Shown here: positions 26,321 through 36,430 of the stretch, piece after piece
How the letters are laid out: each line of letters opens with the position of its first letter
Position numbering within the stretch: the stretch's first letter is position 1
DNA from: Secundilactobacillus mixtipabuli
GTDB lineage: Bacteria > Bacillota > Bacilli > Lactobacillales > Lactobacillaceae
Direction of reading: 5' to 3'
DNA: 64,000 nt
Assembly (NCBI RefSeq): GCF_002217925.1
Contig: NZ_BCMF01000002.1
Span: forward strand, 124,001-188,000
Notes under the pieces: model-generated
Seen by the model: the letters and a program-made list of their open reading frames with translations, nothing else
Told to the model about the DNA's origin: nothing
Databases searched by the model: none
Translations under genes and position numbers: made by a program

Positions 26321-27733
26321 ATGCGTAATCTTTCTCTACTCACTGATCTTTACGAATTTTCAATGGCAAATGGTTTTCAAAAGGACATGCCCGATACCCG
26401 AGCAACCTTTGACATCTTCTTTCGGAAAGTGCCAGATCAAGGTAGTTTTGTCATCGCTGCCGGACTGCAGCAAATCATCGATGCGCTGCCATTTTCCTTT
26501 ACCTCAGCTGACATCGATTACTTTCGTGGCCTCCACCTTTGGGATGAAGACTTTCTTAATTTCTTAGCTCATTTCAAATTTGACTGTCACTTACGCGCTA
26601 TCCCAGAAGGGACACCGGTTTTTCCACGGGAATCGTTACTGACTGTCGAAGGGCCAATCGCTCAAGCGCAATTATTAGAAACGTTGCTGTTAACCATCCT
26701 TAACCACCAGTCGCTCATCGCCACCAAAGCGCGCCGGATCACCTTTGCTGCCGGCAATCGGCCAATAATGGAATTTGGTGCTCGCCGCGCGCAAGGCGCT
26801 GACAGTGCCATCTACGGTGCTCGGGCTGCGGTGATTGGCGGCGCTGCCAGCACGTCAAACGTGTTAGCTGGCAAGCTATTTGCCATTCCCGTTGCCGGTA
26901 CCATGGCGCACAGCTGGATTGAAGCTTACCCGGATGAACTTACCGCTTTTCGTCAATGGGCCAAGTACTATCCCGACAACAGCGCCTTGCTAGTTGATAC
27001 CTACGACGTGCTAACTTCCGGGATTCCAAACGCGATTACCGTTTTCAAGGAATTGCGTGCTAGCGGTCATGAACCCGTTGGAATCCGGATTGATTCCGGC
27101 GACATCACCTCCCTTTCACGTCAGGCCAGACAGATGTTAGATGAAGCCGGGTTCCCGAAAGCCAAAATTACGATTTCAAACGCCTTGGACGAAAACATCA
27201 TCGAATCATTGCTCCACCAAGGAGCGCCCATTGATAACTTTGGGGTCGGTGAAAAATTAATTACCAGTGCTTCATCACCGGTACTCAGCGGTGTTTACAA
27301 GTTAGCTGCCATCGAGCAAAACGGCCAGCTTATTCCTAAGATTAAAATCAGCGACAGCCGTGAAAAAGTCACCATTCCCGGTAAAAAACAAGTTTATCGG
27401 CTTTACCATCAAGGGTCGCACGAAGCTTTTGCTGACGTGATTGCCTTAGCCGATGAACCCATTGCCGAGCAACATGAGCTCAACGTCTTTGACAGTAATC
27501 CGCTTAGCGTCAGCAAGATCCAAAAACTAACCCAGTTTGATGCTAAACCACTGTTGAAACCGGTAGACTTAAAACAAAAAGCCGTTAGTCCACTCACCAT
27601 CCAGGACTTTAGTAAACAATGCCTAGCAGAGTTACCTAACGAAACCAAACGGCTAACCAACCCAGACACGTACCACGTCTATATGACAACCAAATTAGCT
27701 AATCTACAAAATGAACTGATTGATGAAAATTAA
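26321..27733 (+). CDS. pncB: Nicotinate phosphoribosyltransferase
   Basis: This 470-aa enzyme of NAD salvage converts nicotinate and PRPP to nicotinate mononucleotide with ATP. The family opening LLTDLYEFSMANGF, the central EFGARRAQGADSAIYGARAA and GTMAHSWIEAYPDE, and the phosphate-binding GIRIDSGDI are all present, and the length is normal for Gram-positive PncB. It is divergent from niaR and expected to be repressed when niacin is plentiful. It is monocistronic, with a hairpin terminator 14 bp after the stop. Confidence 0.95.
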   Translation: MRNLSLLTDLYEFSMANGFQKDMPDTRATFDIFFRKVPDQGSFVIAAGLQQIIDALPFSFTSADIDYFRGLHLWDEDFLNFLAHFKFDCHLRAIPEGTPVFPRESLLTVEGPIAQAQLLETLLLTILNHQSLIATKARRITFAAGNRPIMEFGARRAQGADSAIYGARAAVIGGAASTSNVLAGKLFAIPVAGTMAHSWIEAYPDELTAFRQWAKYYPDNSALLVDTYDVLTSGIPNAITVFKELRASGHEPVGIRIDSGDITSLSRQARQMLDEAGFPKAKITISNALDENIIESLLHQGAPIDNFGVGEKLITSASSPVLSGVYKLAAIEQNGQLIPKIKISDSREKVTIPGKKQVYRLYHQGSHEAFADVIALADEPIAEQHELNVFDSNPLSVSKIQKLTQFDAKPLLKPVDLKQKAVSPLTIQDFSKQCLAELPNETKRLTNPDTYHVYMTTKLANLQNELIDEN

Positions 27734-27746
27734 AGTTATTGATTGG

Positions 27747-27784
27747 AAAGATTGCTGAAACCCAATTTAGCAATCTTTTTATTT
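27747..27784 (+). terminator. Terminator of pncB
   Basis: AAAGATTGCT (27747-27756) pairs with AGCAATCTTT (27769-27778), followed by TTATTT. Confidence 0.85.
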
Positions 27785-27793
27785 ATACACATC

Positions 27794-27819
27794 AAAAAAA
27801 CGCCCCATTCAGGACGTTT
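27794..27819 (-). terminator. Terminator of the amino acid permease gene
   Basis: On the minus strand, AAACGTCC pairs with GGGGCGTTT around TGAAT and is followed by a run of T. Confidence 0.75.
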
Positions 27820-27829
27820 GAATAAAGCA

Positions 27830-29209
27830 TCACTCTGCATCCGCGTGATAGTACTTCCGAAAACCCCAGTACACCATTGCACCAATGGCTGGCACAACTA
27901 AACCAAGAATTGAAGTGACCGGATCGTCGATAAAGTTATTGCCCAGAATAATTAAGAAGGCAATGGTGGCAATAATGACTGTCCAAGGGTAGGCCCAGAC
28001 TTTGTAGGGCCGTGGTGCGTCTGGTTGACGACGGCGCATCACCGGTACCGCTAGGACGGACAGTAAATTGAAAATTGCTCCAGAAAAGACTACTAAGGAG
28101 GTTAATTCATCCAATTCACGCGTTAGTACAAGGGCAATTGAAATCAGCATTTGAATAAACAAACTAAAGTCAGGTGTGCGATACTTTGAGTTAACGTGCG
28201 CAAAGGACTTCCAAAGTAGATGGTCTTTTGCAGCCGCGTAGTAGTATCGTGCAAAGGCTAGAATCATCCCGTTTAAAGAGCTGATCATCGCAAGAACCAT
28301 CGCAACCGCTACGAGAATCGTCCCAAACTGGCCCAGGAAACTTTGGGCAACAGCTGTTCCTAAATAGAGCTGATTGTGTTGAATCGAGCGACTAATTTGA
28401 CCAAATGGTAAGGCACGGTAGATTGCTAAGTTGAACAGAACGTATACCACTGTCGTAAACCCAACGGATAAAATCAAAGCTCGTGGGAGGTTACGTTGCG
28501 GATTTTTCATTTCTCCTGCCACAGCGTTCAGGTTGGTCCAACCTTCATATGCCCATAAAGAAGCAATTACGGCAAAAGCAACCATTTGAATGAAACCCAC
28601 TGGACTAGTACTTCCGGTACCGGTATGCGGTACCAATGACAGGTTGGGTGTGTAATGCCCCCAGAATAGGCCTAATACAATAATCAAGATCAGTGGCAGT
28701 ACCTTTAACACATTGAATAAGTTTTGAACCCATTCACCAGTATCCACCCCAAGGTAATTGATCAGTGTAAAAATAATAATTAAGACAATTGCTGAAGTTT
28801 TGACCATGAAACTATTCATGGGAATAAGTGATTTAAGCGCTAACGGCAAGGCAATGGCAATGGCTGCAATTGAACCTGGTCCACCAATAATCATACTTTG
28901 GAAGTTAAACATGTAACCAACCACTGGTGAATAGGCATCCGATAGATAAACGTAGATCCCACCAGTAGCTGGGTTCATCGCCCCTAATTCAGCAAAACAT
29001 AAACTTCCAAGCAACGTGACCAAACCACCGATCAACCAAGCCAGCAAAGCTAGCCCCATTGACATCCCAGCGCGTTGCAGCACGTAGGAGCCAATGTAGA
29101 AAATCCCTGAGCCAATCATGATACCAATTAAAATATTGCTACCACCAAACACGCCGATGACCTTTTTGAGTTCCGGCGATTCTTCAGGCTGTTTATTTGG
29201 CTGTTCCAT
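27830..29209 (-). CDS. APC-family amino acid permease (LAT-like)
   Basis: This 459-aa protein has about 12 transmembrane segments of the amino acid-polyamine-organocation superfamily. The N-terminal signature GGSNILIGIMIGSGIFYIG and the FAELGAMNPATGGIYVYL region are clear; the latter resembles the LAT/SteT exchanger branch. The start was taken at the ATG after AAGGGAG rather than the GTG three codons upstream. It is a single-gene unit divergent from the hydroxyacyl-CoA dehydrogenase, with a near-consensus cre site in the shared intergenic region. The substrate amino acid cannot be assigned. Confidence 0.9.
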   Translation of the reverse strand: MEQPNKQPEESPELKKVIGVFGGSNILIGIMIGSGIFYIGSYVLQRAGMSMGLALLAWLIGGLVTLLGSLCFAELGAMNPATGGIYVYLSDAYSPVVGYMFNFQSMIIGGPGSIAAIAIALPLALKSLIPMNSFMVKTSAIVLIIIFTLINYLGVDTGEWVQNLFNVLKVLPLILIIVLGLFWGHYTPNLSLVPHTGTGSTSPVGFIQMVAFAVIASLWAYEGWTNLNAVAGEMKNPQRNLPRALILSVGFTTVVYVLFNLAIYRALPFGQISRSIQHNQLYLGTAVAQSFLGQFGTILVAVAMVLAMISSLNGMILAFARYYYAAAKDHLLWKSFAHVNSKYRTPDFSLFIQMLISIALVLTRELDELTSLVVFSGAIFNLLSVLAVPVMRRRQPDAPRPYKVWAYPWTVIIATIAFLIILGNNFIDDPVTSILGLVVPAIGAMVYWGFRKYYHADAE

Positions 29210-29270
29210 GACAGACACTCCCTTCTACCGCCTATCTTAGCAGATGGTGAAGGTGACGTCACTAGGATAA

Positions 29271-29284
29271 GGTAAGCGTTTACA
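29271..29284. promoter_or_regulatory. Candidate cre (CcpA) site
   Basis: GGTAAGCGTTTACA matches the catabolite-responsive element consensus TGWAANCGNTNWCA at all but the first base. It lies between the divergent permease and dehydrogenase genes, 62 bp from the permease start. Confidence 0.55.
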
Positions 29285-29489
29285 AAACAGTGTTAATCAT
29301 CTATCGTTTCATTGAAAACATCTAAGTCAGCCAAAGGGTGTCCAACTTACGTCGCCTGTTTAATTTCACAAGTTGAACTAAATTTGATTAAATGCTGATT
29401 GTAGAAACCGAGCTCTTGATGAGATTTCTTGTGATATAGTGAAGTTATAAGCAAGCCATCTTATTTTATATTATGAAAGGAACCTACCT

Positions 29490-30452
29490 ATGAAAATTTC
29501 AGCAATCAAAAACATTGCCAATATCGGTGCCGGCACGATGGGCCATGCCACTGCCCTGCAATTTGCAATGCACGGTTATTCGGTTAATGTCTTAGACACC
29601 AGCGATGACGCCCTTAAACAAGGATTAGAGAAAATCAAAAATGATTTAAAAACGTTTAGTGAGGCGGATATTTTATCCGAATCTGCAACTGAAATTCTCA
29701 AGCGCCTCCACTTCACTACCGACTACAAAGAAGCATTGAACTCTGCGGATTTCGTGATTGAATCCGTTGTAGAAGATATGACCGTCAAGAAATCCGTGTG
29801 GCAAGAAGTTGAACAATACGTTCCTGATGACACAATTATGGCGACGAACACTTCTGGTCTGAGTCCTTCGGAAATTCAATCCGTTTTAAATCAACCAGAA
29901 CGGTTTGTGGTTGCCCACTTCTGGAACCCAGCACAACTCATGCCACTGGTAGAAGTCGTTCCCGGTAAGCAAACCAGCCAGCAAACCGTTGACACCACTG
30001 TGGAATTAATGAACCGCATTGGTAAACATGCTGTCCCGCTGAAAAAAGAATCATTGGGATTCGTGGGCAATCGGATTCAATTGGCGGTTTTGCGTGAAGC
30101 TTTCAATATCATCAACGAAGGGATTGCTTCACCGCAGTCCGTGGATGATATTGTTAAATACAGTCTGGGCCGCCGTTGGAGTTTAGTAGGCCCAGTTGCC
30201 AGCGCAGATCTCGGTGGTCTCGATGTTTTCAAGAATATTAGCTCATACCTTTACGCTGATTTATCCGCTGAAACAGGTACTGATCCTACCTTAAGTAAAT
30301 TAGTTGCTAAAAATAAGCTCGGTCTTAAAACCGGTGAAGGCTTCTTTAACTGGAACGGGGATGAAGGTCAGAAAATGGTGCAACAGCGGGATAAAGAATT
30401 GCTCCAGCTGTTGAAAGCTGATTTGGCTAAACAGAAGAAGTCAAAAAAGTAA
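29490..30452 (+). CDS. 3-hydroxyacyl-CoA dehydrogenase-family protein
   Basis: This is a 320-aa stand-alone enzyme. The N-terminal Rossmann fold (NIGAGTMGHATALQFA, 12-27) binds NAD(H). The middle has the family's catalytic His region (VVAHFWNPAQLMPLVEVVPG) and the C-terminal dimerisation domain begins near GFVGNRIQLAVLRE. Family members act on 3-hydroxyacyl-CoA, L-carnitine or L-gulonate. No beta-oxidation genes are nearby, so a small hydroxy-acid substrate is possible. It follows an AAAGGAA site and is closed by a strong hairpin. Confidence 0.88.
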   Translation: MKISAIKNIANIGAGTMGHATALQFAMHGYSVNVLDTSDDALKQGLEKIKNDLKTFSEADILSESATEILKRLHFTTDYKEALNSADFVIESVVEDMTVKKSVWQEVEQYVPDDTIMATNTSGLSPSEIQSVLNQPERFVVAHFWNPAQLMPLVEVVPGKQTSQQTVDTTVELMNRIGKHAVPLKKESLGFVGNRIQLAVLREAFNIINEGIASPQSVDDIVKYSLGRRWSLVGPVASADLGGLDVFKNISSYLYADLSAETGTDPTLSKLVAKNKLGLKTGEGFFNWNGDEGQKMVQQRDKELLQLLKADLAKQKKSKK

Positions 30453-30485
30453 CCCTGTAACAACGCATATATGACTTAATTAGCG

Positions 30486-30527
30486 GTACCGTATGGCATT
30501 CTATCTTATGCCACACGGTACTTTTTT
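30486..30527 (+). terminator. Terminator of the dehydrogenase gene
   Basis: GTACCGTATGGCAT (30486-30499) pairs with 30508-30521 (one mismatch), followed by TTTTTT. Confidence 0.9.
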
Positions 30528-30532
30528 GACAA

Positions 30533-30565
30533 AAAATACCCCCAAAGTTAACTGTGACTTTGGGG
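30533..30565 (-). terminator. Terminator of the second BspA-repeat adhesin (CCCCAAAGT family)
   Basis: On the minus strand, CCCCAAAGT..ACTTTGGGG is followed by GTATTTTTT. It belongs to a set of four related hairpins in this window. Confidence 0.85.
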
Positions 30566-30593
30566 ATATAATCGTTATCCTTTAAATTATAAC

Positions 30594-32927
30594 TTATGCA
30601 TCATGACGTTTTTTACTGCTGAAGGCTGAAGCAAGAGAACCAAACATGGCCAACAAGCTCAACCCAATCCACGTCATCAAAGACTGAGACGATTCATTTG
30701 TCTGTGGCAATTGCTGAGCATTTTGCGTGTGAACCACTTTTTGGGAAGTATTAGACTGTAGTTTACCATTCGTCACAACAGCTGAAGCTTGAGCTGTTGA
30801 ATTATCTGTATCAGACTCAACACTCGTTTGCTCTTCTGATTGCTCTGGTGGCGTTGACTCATGCTGATCCGTTGTTGGTTCATTCGGCACCATACCATGT
30901 TCAATTTCGGTCGATGACGTTGGTGGCGTTGGCACACTGGTGTCAGTTTCCGGCGGATTGGCCGGTGGTGTCGGCACACTGGTCTGATTCATTGTGGTGT
31001 ACAACGGTGTCGGAACAGCTGTTTTGACGATCGGTGGCATGGATACTGGCGTTGGAACAGCCGTCTTAGTTTTGACTGCGATTGGATCGGCAGATTCCGC
31101 CACCTCAATGACATAAATGTTATGTGATTGATCAGTCTTTCCAAAGACTGACGTTACTGGTTGTATTTGCTCGGCTTTTAATTCTGCAGTCGTTGCATAG
31201 TAAAAGTTAGTTGGGAAAGTAACAGTAATACCATTGATTGTAATTGTAGTACTGGTGTTAGTGATTGTGATAGGATCGCCACTCTTACCCTGAGTAGTCA
31301 TACTTTCACTTGGTGAAATTGGCTGACCGGTCATGGCATTAACAACCGTATAGGTGTTCGTGACGTTCTGCTCTGGTACTTTTTGTGCCCAAACATAGGT
31401 CTGCTTGGTTGCTTCCCCACTATTAACTTTAGCCAAAGAATAGTTTGCCATCACAGTGCTGGCACTCTCTTCAGCCCCAGCAGGTGCATAATCACTGCCA
31501 TCACCAACGATTTGCCAGTTGTTATTGTAATTGACAGCCGTTGAACTGCCAGGCAGTGGTTTATTATTTCCAGGTGCATCGGCCAATAAAGCATTCGTCA
31601 AAACCACATTAGGCCCAACAGTCAATTTCCATAAACCAGGTGTAATATTAAACATTTCACCAGCAAAAGGCAGTTGTCCATGCTGACCAGGTTCAGTAAT
31701 AACGTTTTTCATATTAAAATTAGAGATATCAAGAGTTGGAAGAACTAAATCACGGCTAAACATATTCGAAAAATCAGTTACATGGCTAGTGTCAAAGCTG
31801 CTGACGTCAACTGATGTTAGCTTTTCATCACCACGAAACATGTAGGCCATAGTCGTAACCTTGCTCGTATTGTAGTGACTGAGATCAAGAGAATTCACCC
31901 CGGCATTTTCAAACATGCCATACATTTCGGTTACATTAGACGTATCAAAATTCTCAGCCGCTTTAAGATCAGTTAATTTACCACAATTTGCAAACATCCA
32001 TTTCATGGAAGTGACGTTACTCGTGTCAAATTTATCGCCAAAAGTAATCGAAGTTAGGTTTGCATCATCCTCAAACATGGATTTCATACTGGTGGCGGCG
32101 CTAGTGTCTAACCCGGTTAGATCAATCGTTTGAACATTTGGCATTTCACTAAATAAAGATATTGCCCCGTTACCACTTACTTTCACCGTTGCATTTGGTG
32201 CAATTTTAACTGACGTAATTGCTGAAGATGTTGGCGTAGGATGGTTGATATCAGTGCTCCAAAGCGTTCCACTGCCATCAATATTGCCACTTGAAATTGT
32301 CAGCACGCCATCATTAATTGTCCAAGCTGCTGTGCCGTTGACACCCGAAATTGGTGCCTCGCTAGGATCAGTTTGGGTAATCACCTGTGCTTGACCAGTT
32401 TTTTCGTATTGCACTTCGGCCTTTGTTTTAGCGGCTGCAACAACATCATCTTTGGCGTTGCCCAAATTCGTCACTTGCGCTGGCTGCGAAGTATCAATTG
32501 TTTGCTGACCCATAGTTGAAGGCTCAACCGAAGTCTTTTGACTAGTAGACTGATCCACCTTTGTTGGTTGCGTTATCTGTGTCGTCTGATTCTCACCGTT
32601 TTTTTGAGCGTTAGTCTGATTTGTAGCTTGCTTGGTGCTAAGTGTACTTGCACTAGCAGTTTTTGCTGCATCTGTCTTTTGGGTGCTACTTTGGTCATCG
32701 TTTGTCTTAGCTTGTATAACCGTTTCAGTAGTCCCACTTTGAGTCGAATTAAGTGCTGTATTAGCTTGCGCCGTTAACCCCATCCCCAACATTGAAATAC
32801 CAAACACTGCGGTGGTTAAACTAGCAACAAGCCACAGTTTTCCAGCCTTATAGAGCTTTTTATGAACCGAAATCCCCCATTCATCGTGCATTAGTTTCGT
32901 GACTGCTTTGTCGACTTTCATTTTCAT
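30594..32927 (-). CDS. BspA-type (DUF285) repeat adhesin, LPXTG-anchored
   Basis: This is a 777-aa surface protein with a KxYKxGKxW signal (KLYKAGKLW, 24-32) and a membrane segment ending near AQA-N (55-56). A Gln/Thr/Ser-rich linker leads to a shared module at about 151-190 (VTNLGNAKDD..YEKTGQAQVIT). Five or six DUF285 units follow at about 260-400. A later beta-rich region ends in a Pro-rich spacer with repeated VPTP motifs (about 620-680). LPQTNE is at 740. It is paralogous to the 12.6-15.3 kb adhesin in its middle but lacks the MucBP pair. AAGGGGG precedes the ATG. Adhesion is inferred; the ligand is unknown. Confidence 0.9.
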   Translation of the reverse strand: MKMKVDKAVTKLMHDEWGISVHKKLYKAGKLWLVASLTTAVFGISMLGMGLTAQANTALNSTQSGTTETVIQAKTNDDQSSTQKTDAAKTASASTLSTKQATNQTNAQKNGENQTTQITQPTKVDQSTSQKTSVEPSTMGQQTIDTSQPAQVTNLGNAKDDVVAAAKTKAEVQYEKTGQAQVITQTDPSEAPISGVNGTAAWTINDGVLTISSGNIDGSGTLWSTDINHPTPTSSAITSVKIAPNATVKVSGNGAISLFSEMPNVQTIDLTGLDTSAATSMKSMFEDDANLTSITFGDKFDTSNVTSMKWMFANCGKLTDLKAAENFDTSNVTEMYGMFENAGVNSLDLSHYNTSKVTTMAYMFRGDEKLTSVDVSSFDTSHVTDFSNMFSRDLVLPTLDISNFNMKNVITEPGQHGQLPFAGEMFNITPGLWKLTVGPNVVLTNALLADAPGNNKPLPGSSTAVNYNNNWQIVGDGSDYAPAGAEESASTVMANYSLAKVNSGEATKQTYVWAQKVPEQNVTNTYTVVNAMTGQPISPSESMTTQGKSGDPITITNTSTTITINGITVTFPTNFYYATTAELKAEQIQPVTSVFGKTDQSHNIYVIEVAESADPIAVKTKTAVPTPVSMPPIVKTAVPTPLYTTMNQTSVPTPPANPPETDTSVPTPPTSSTEIEHGMVPNEPTTDQHESTPPEQSEEQTSVESDTDNSTAQASAVVTNGKLQSNTSQKVVHTQNAQQLPQTNESSQSLMTWIGLSLLAMFGSLASAFSSKKRHDA

Positions 32928-33069
32928 GATTAATAACCCCCTTAATCATCTATGATCCATCAACAGTTCCAACTTAGCTATATTCTAACGCATTTCAGGG
33001 GTGTACACTAACTAAAAATGCAAAAAGTTGCCGTTTTTTTGCCCGTGAACAGACTCTTACTTTATCGAA

Positions 33070-33105
33070 ACAACAAAAGGACATCCGTTAACTTCAGATG
33101 TCCTT
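33070..33105 (-). terminator. Terminator of the MucBP-like adhesin
   Basis: On the minus strand, AAGGACATC pairs with GATGTCCTT and is followed by TTGTTGTTT. Confidence 0.75.
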
Positions 33106-33173
33106 CCATCAGCTATTGCAATAAGAATGTGATTAACCCACCAGGTGTTAAAGGCAAACTATTCTAAATTAAT

Positions 33174-35738
33174 CTAACCGCGCTTTTTCCGCAAACCAAC
33201 TAACCCCAATAAACTCACCATACCAGCTAAAAGTATTCCCATCACAGATTTGGTTTGACCAGCATTTTCATCCGTTTGTGGTAGCTGTTGCGCATCTGTC
33301 TCAATCGTTTGGTCACCATTTATTTTGACATCCTGCACATCGCCGTTAACCTTACCATTTGAGCTAACAACCGTAGTCTTAGGTGCCTCAACACCCTCCC
33401 CATTACTTTGTCGTTCCGTTTCGGGTTCTGGCTCGCCATTCGGTTCAACGACCGTTGGCTGTTCAGTATCCGGCTGCGTCACTGGCGGTTGATCCGTCGT
33501 TGGCTGAGTCACTTCAGGGCTAATCGGGGTAGCCGTCCCACTATCAATTGTCGGCGTACCAGGCTGCTTTTCAGGTGCGGCGTAAACATAGGTCACGTCA
33601 ATCAGCTGATTCAAAATATCGGGGTCTGTAATGGCAACATTCCCGTTGATGTGAATCCCTGTCTTAGCTAATTTTGCTAGGAAACCCTGGTAAACATCAG
33701 GACTGGTTGAATTTTCATCAAATCCCTGACTTGCTAACCCATCCAAGATTGCCTGTGCCAAATCAGCGTCCGCATTATTCGCCAACAATGCGCCCAACGT
33801 TTCGTAGGCCGCTGGCAAGACGAGTTCATTTTCAGTTCCTTCATTTAAAATCAAATGGGTCACGGTAAAATCGCTATTGAATTTTAAGGTTAGGGTAGTT
33901 GGTACACCGTTCTTGCCATTGCTAGACGTCAAAACAATTTTCTCAAGGGTCGTCGTTGGCAACGTAACGTCACTATTCTGATCAGTCGTCACCGTCTGCG
34001 TTGGTTCGATCTTAGTCTGATTGGCATCGTCGTATACGTAATTAGCCGTGATTTTGGCCGGCACAATTTTATAAACGACATTTAACAGCGTAGTTGGTGC
34101 ATCTCCAACTGCTTGACCATTTTCGTCAACATCGGTACCAGACGCAATCGTTTTAATCGGTACCGAGTTATTAGGGTTCAATTGCGATCCATCAACCGTA
34201 CCGTCAGCTGAAGCAACTTCATAACCAACATAGCGGTAGTTGACCCCTTCGTAATTAAATGACAAATCCAGTGGCAACGTGGCGTCCTCATTGAACGCCC
34301 CCTCACCAGTTACTGGAACATCGTTAATCGTAAGTGGTGTTATTTCACCAGTTTCAGTATTTTGAACATAGAATGCAATACCAATATTCGCCTGAGTATC
34401 AGTTTCTTCACTAGAAGTGCCGTTATCTGGGGCTTCAGCATCATTGCCAAAATCGTTCATCGCTTGTTCATACAGTTCCTTCAATGTATCCAGCATCGCT
34501 TGATTCGAATCTGTCACTGGTGTCGTTGCAGTAGCGTCTTTATCGTAGACAAACGTGACTCGAGTGATCGCCGGTGATAAGTCGGTGTTCGTTTCATCAA
34601 CAGTGCCATCCATCCGAATCCCAATGCTGCGCAGATTATCTTGAATGGACACATTACTAATCGTTTGAATGCCATTTTGACCTAACAGCGCCGACAAGAG
34701 ATGCTGACCAGCAACGTTATCAGCCGTTTTGGACAATTTAATAGTGGCTTGATCATTATCACCAAGTGTGACTGTCAGGGTTTCCTTATTCGTAATGGTT
34801 GGACTAACCGGATCGTCAACTAACAAAATAATTTTGGTTGGCTTGCCGGTATTTCCAGTAGCATCGCTACCATCTGTATAAAGATGATCCGTAATGAGGA
34901 TCGGCAGTTTTTTATAGACGGCTGTGAAGACGTAATCCTGGTTATTCGGCACACTAATATGAGCATACAGATCTTGACCGTTGAGCTTAAAGCCATTCGT
35001 TTCATTGGTGACACTCACAAATTCATAACGGCCTGCAGCATCGTCACTAATGACCGGCAAGGTGTCAGCAGGTTCACCACTAGCCTCAGCCTCAGCAATT
35101 CTGGCTTTGAGATCAGCAACCTGTTCATCCGTCACAACTAACGTATTTGCGACTCGGGTCGTAAATATCTGATCGACGGGAACCTTGGCCGTTTCGCTAA
35201 AGATCAAATCACCATCAGGCGTTTTCATGTTGATCGTGACTGAGCCCATATCTGAAGCTTCGTCCGCCGCCATCCGAGTAATCATCTGCGCTTTTCCAGT
35301 CGTTTCATAAGCCTGCTCTGCCTGTGCCTTGGTTGCATCCGCCACGTGGTCACCTGCAGTCCCTAAGTTATAAGTCTGCACATCTTCAGCCGTAGCTTGA
35401 GAAGGCGTTGGATCAGCAGTCGCCGCCTGCGAGCTTGTATTCGCTTTCATTTCATTGCTTGAGTTAACCTCCGCTGTTTCATTCACAGTCGAACTAGTCA
35501 GCGGCACTTCCTGCTGGTTCAATCTATCCCCTGCGGTCGTCGGTTGACTTGTCTGGTCGTTCACTGCATCCGTTTCACCAGTAGTAGCTTCAGCCTGAGC
35601 CGAACCCATACCTAACAACACCCCAGCTAATGCCAAACTGGCAATACTGGCCGTGAACCACTGTTTCCCATTTTTATACGCACGATAATGCACTTTGTTC
35701 CCCATCTTTGCAGTTTGTTGCCGAATCCGTTCAGTCAT
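33174..35738 (-). CDS. MucBP-like repeat adhesin, LPXTG-anchored
   Basis: This is an 854-aa surface protein. The ATG at 35738 is preferred because GGGGGGA precedes it. The signal contains RAYKNGKQW (19-27), a KxYKxGKxW variant beginning with Arg. The shared module is at about 120-160 (YNLGTAGDHV..YETTGKAQMIT). Several beta-rich MucBP-like domains follow with Y.FVSVTNE, YVYDDANQT and FVYDKDATA segments, then a Pro/Thr/Gln wall stretch and LPQTDE at 819. It is less like described MucBP domains than the other adhesins, so mucus binding is only a family-level guess. The 330 bp upstream hold a promoter region without recognisable genes. Confidence 0.85.
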   Translation of the reverse strand: MTERIRQQTAKMGNKVHYRAYKNGKQWFTASIASLALAGVLLGMGSAQAEATTGETDAVNDQTSQPTTAGDRLNQQEVPLTSSTVNETAEVNSSNEMKANTSSQAATADPTPSQATAEDVQTYNLGTAGDHVADATKAQAEQAYETTGKAQMITRMAADEASDMGSVTINMKTPDGDLIFSETAKVPVDQIFTTRVANTLVVTDEQVADLKARIAEAEASGEPADTLPVISDDAAGRYEFVSVTNETNGFKLNGQDLYAHISVPNNQDYVFTAVYKKLPILITDHLYTDGSDATGNTGKPTKIILLVDDPVSPTITNKETLTVTLGDNDQATIKLSKTADNVAGQHLLSALLGQNGIQTISNVSIQDNLRSIGIRMDGTVDETNTDLSPAITRVTFVYDKDATATTPVTDSNQAMLDTLKELYEQAMNDFGNDAEAPDNGTSSEETDTQANIGIAFYVQNTETGEITPLTINDVPVTGEGAFNEDATLPLDLSFNYEGVNYRYVGYEVASADGTVDGSQLNPNNSVPIKTIASGTDVDENGQAVGDAPTTLLNVVYKIVPAKITANYVYDDANQTKIEPTQTVTTDQNSDVTLPTTTLEKIVLTSSNGKNGVPTTLTLKFNSDFTVTHLILNEGTENELVLPAAYETLGALLANNADADLAQAILDGLASQGFDENSTSPDVYQGFLAKLAKTGIHINGNVAITDPDILNQLIDVTYVYAAPEKQPGTPTIDSGTATPISPEVTQPTTDQPPVTQPDTEQPTVVEPNGEPEPETERQSNGEGVEAPKTTVVSSNGKVNGDVQDVKINGDQTIETDAQQLPQTDENAGQTKSVMGILLAGMVSLLGLVGLRKKRG

Positions 35739-36067
35739 CTTTGATCCCCCCAAATACTAGTGGTGGTACTTTCCGTCTGATTATCCTAATGAACAACGGC
35801 TGTCTATCTACTCTTATCGATAGACGGGCCGTTAAGATATGGCATTAACCATTTCTCCATGCTTGTATAATAGCATATCCGAATTTATATGACTATAAAA
35901 AATTATTGATCTATTTGGGAATCCTGCATATCATATACGCGGAATCTATTTATCAAGCTCCCTCGTGTACCAAATGGGTAGCCGGTGCTGTTCAGGGAGA
36001 ATAAGTAGTGTACTCTGGTGTAAAATAAACTAGTCCTTCATTATTCACGGAAAGGGAGTTTGATAGC

Positions 36068-36265
36068 ATGATTAATTTAATTTTCAAAAATAACCAATAC
36101 CTCGACCGTAACAACCAATTCACCGCCGATATTGAACAAGCCCGCATTATTAAAAGTCGTAAGATTGCTAATCAAGTTGCGGCTAAATATGATGCCGAAG
36201 TCACCAGTTATTCCTGGATGCCGGACCGCGAAAATCCGTGGTTAGACGACATGGAAGATGAGTAA
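36068..36265 (+). CDS. Small conserved-type hypothetical protein (65 aa)
   Basis: This short soluble protein has AAAGGGAG before its ATG. The N-terminus is basic (INLIFKNNQYLDRNNQ) and the C-terminus is acidic (WLDDMEDE). I do not recognise a domain. It is a monocistronic unit closed by a good terminator, which supports it as a real gene. It is not linked by strand to the adhesin on its left. Confidence 0.65.
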   Translation: MINLIFKNNQYLDRNNQFTADIEQARIIKSRKIANQVAAKYDAEVTSYSWMPDRENPWLDDMEDE

Positions 36266-36283
36266 ATGAATAAACAGCTAGTA

Positions 36284-36325
36284 AAGCCCACCCTCAACAA
36301 AGTTAATTCATGGGTGGGCTTATTT
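36284..36325 (+). terminator. Terminator of the 65-aa gene
   Basis: AAGCCCACCC (36284-36293) pairs with GGGTGGGCTT (36312-36321), followed by ATTT. Confidence 0.8.
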
Positions 36326-36430
36326 GCTTGCTTTTTGCTATAAAACGTTACGGAAACAGCGTGAATGAGTGGTATTTTTGATAGTTCAGCCATGTGAAAG
36401 TAGTGGCTGATTGGTGCATTATCACCAATT

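Noticed and set aside
33408-33868. Plus-strand ORFs inside the 33.2-35.7 kb adhesin, with similar ones opposite the other adhesins
   Set aside because: They are antisense shadows of low-complexity Thr/Pro/Gln codons, without ribosome sites or plausible protein features.
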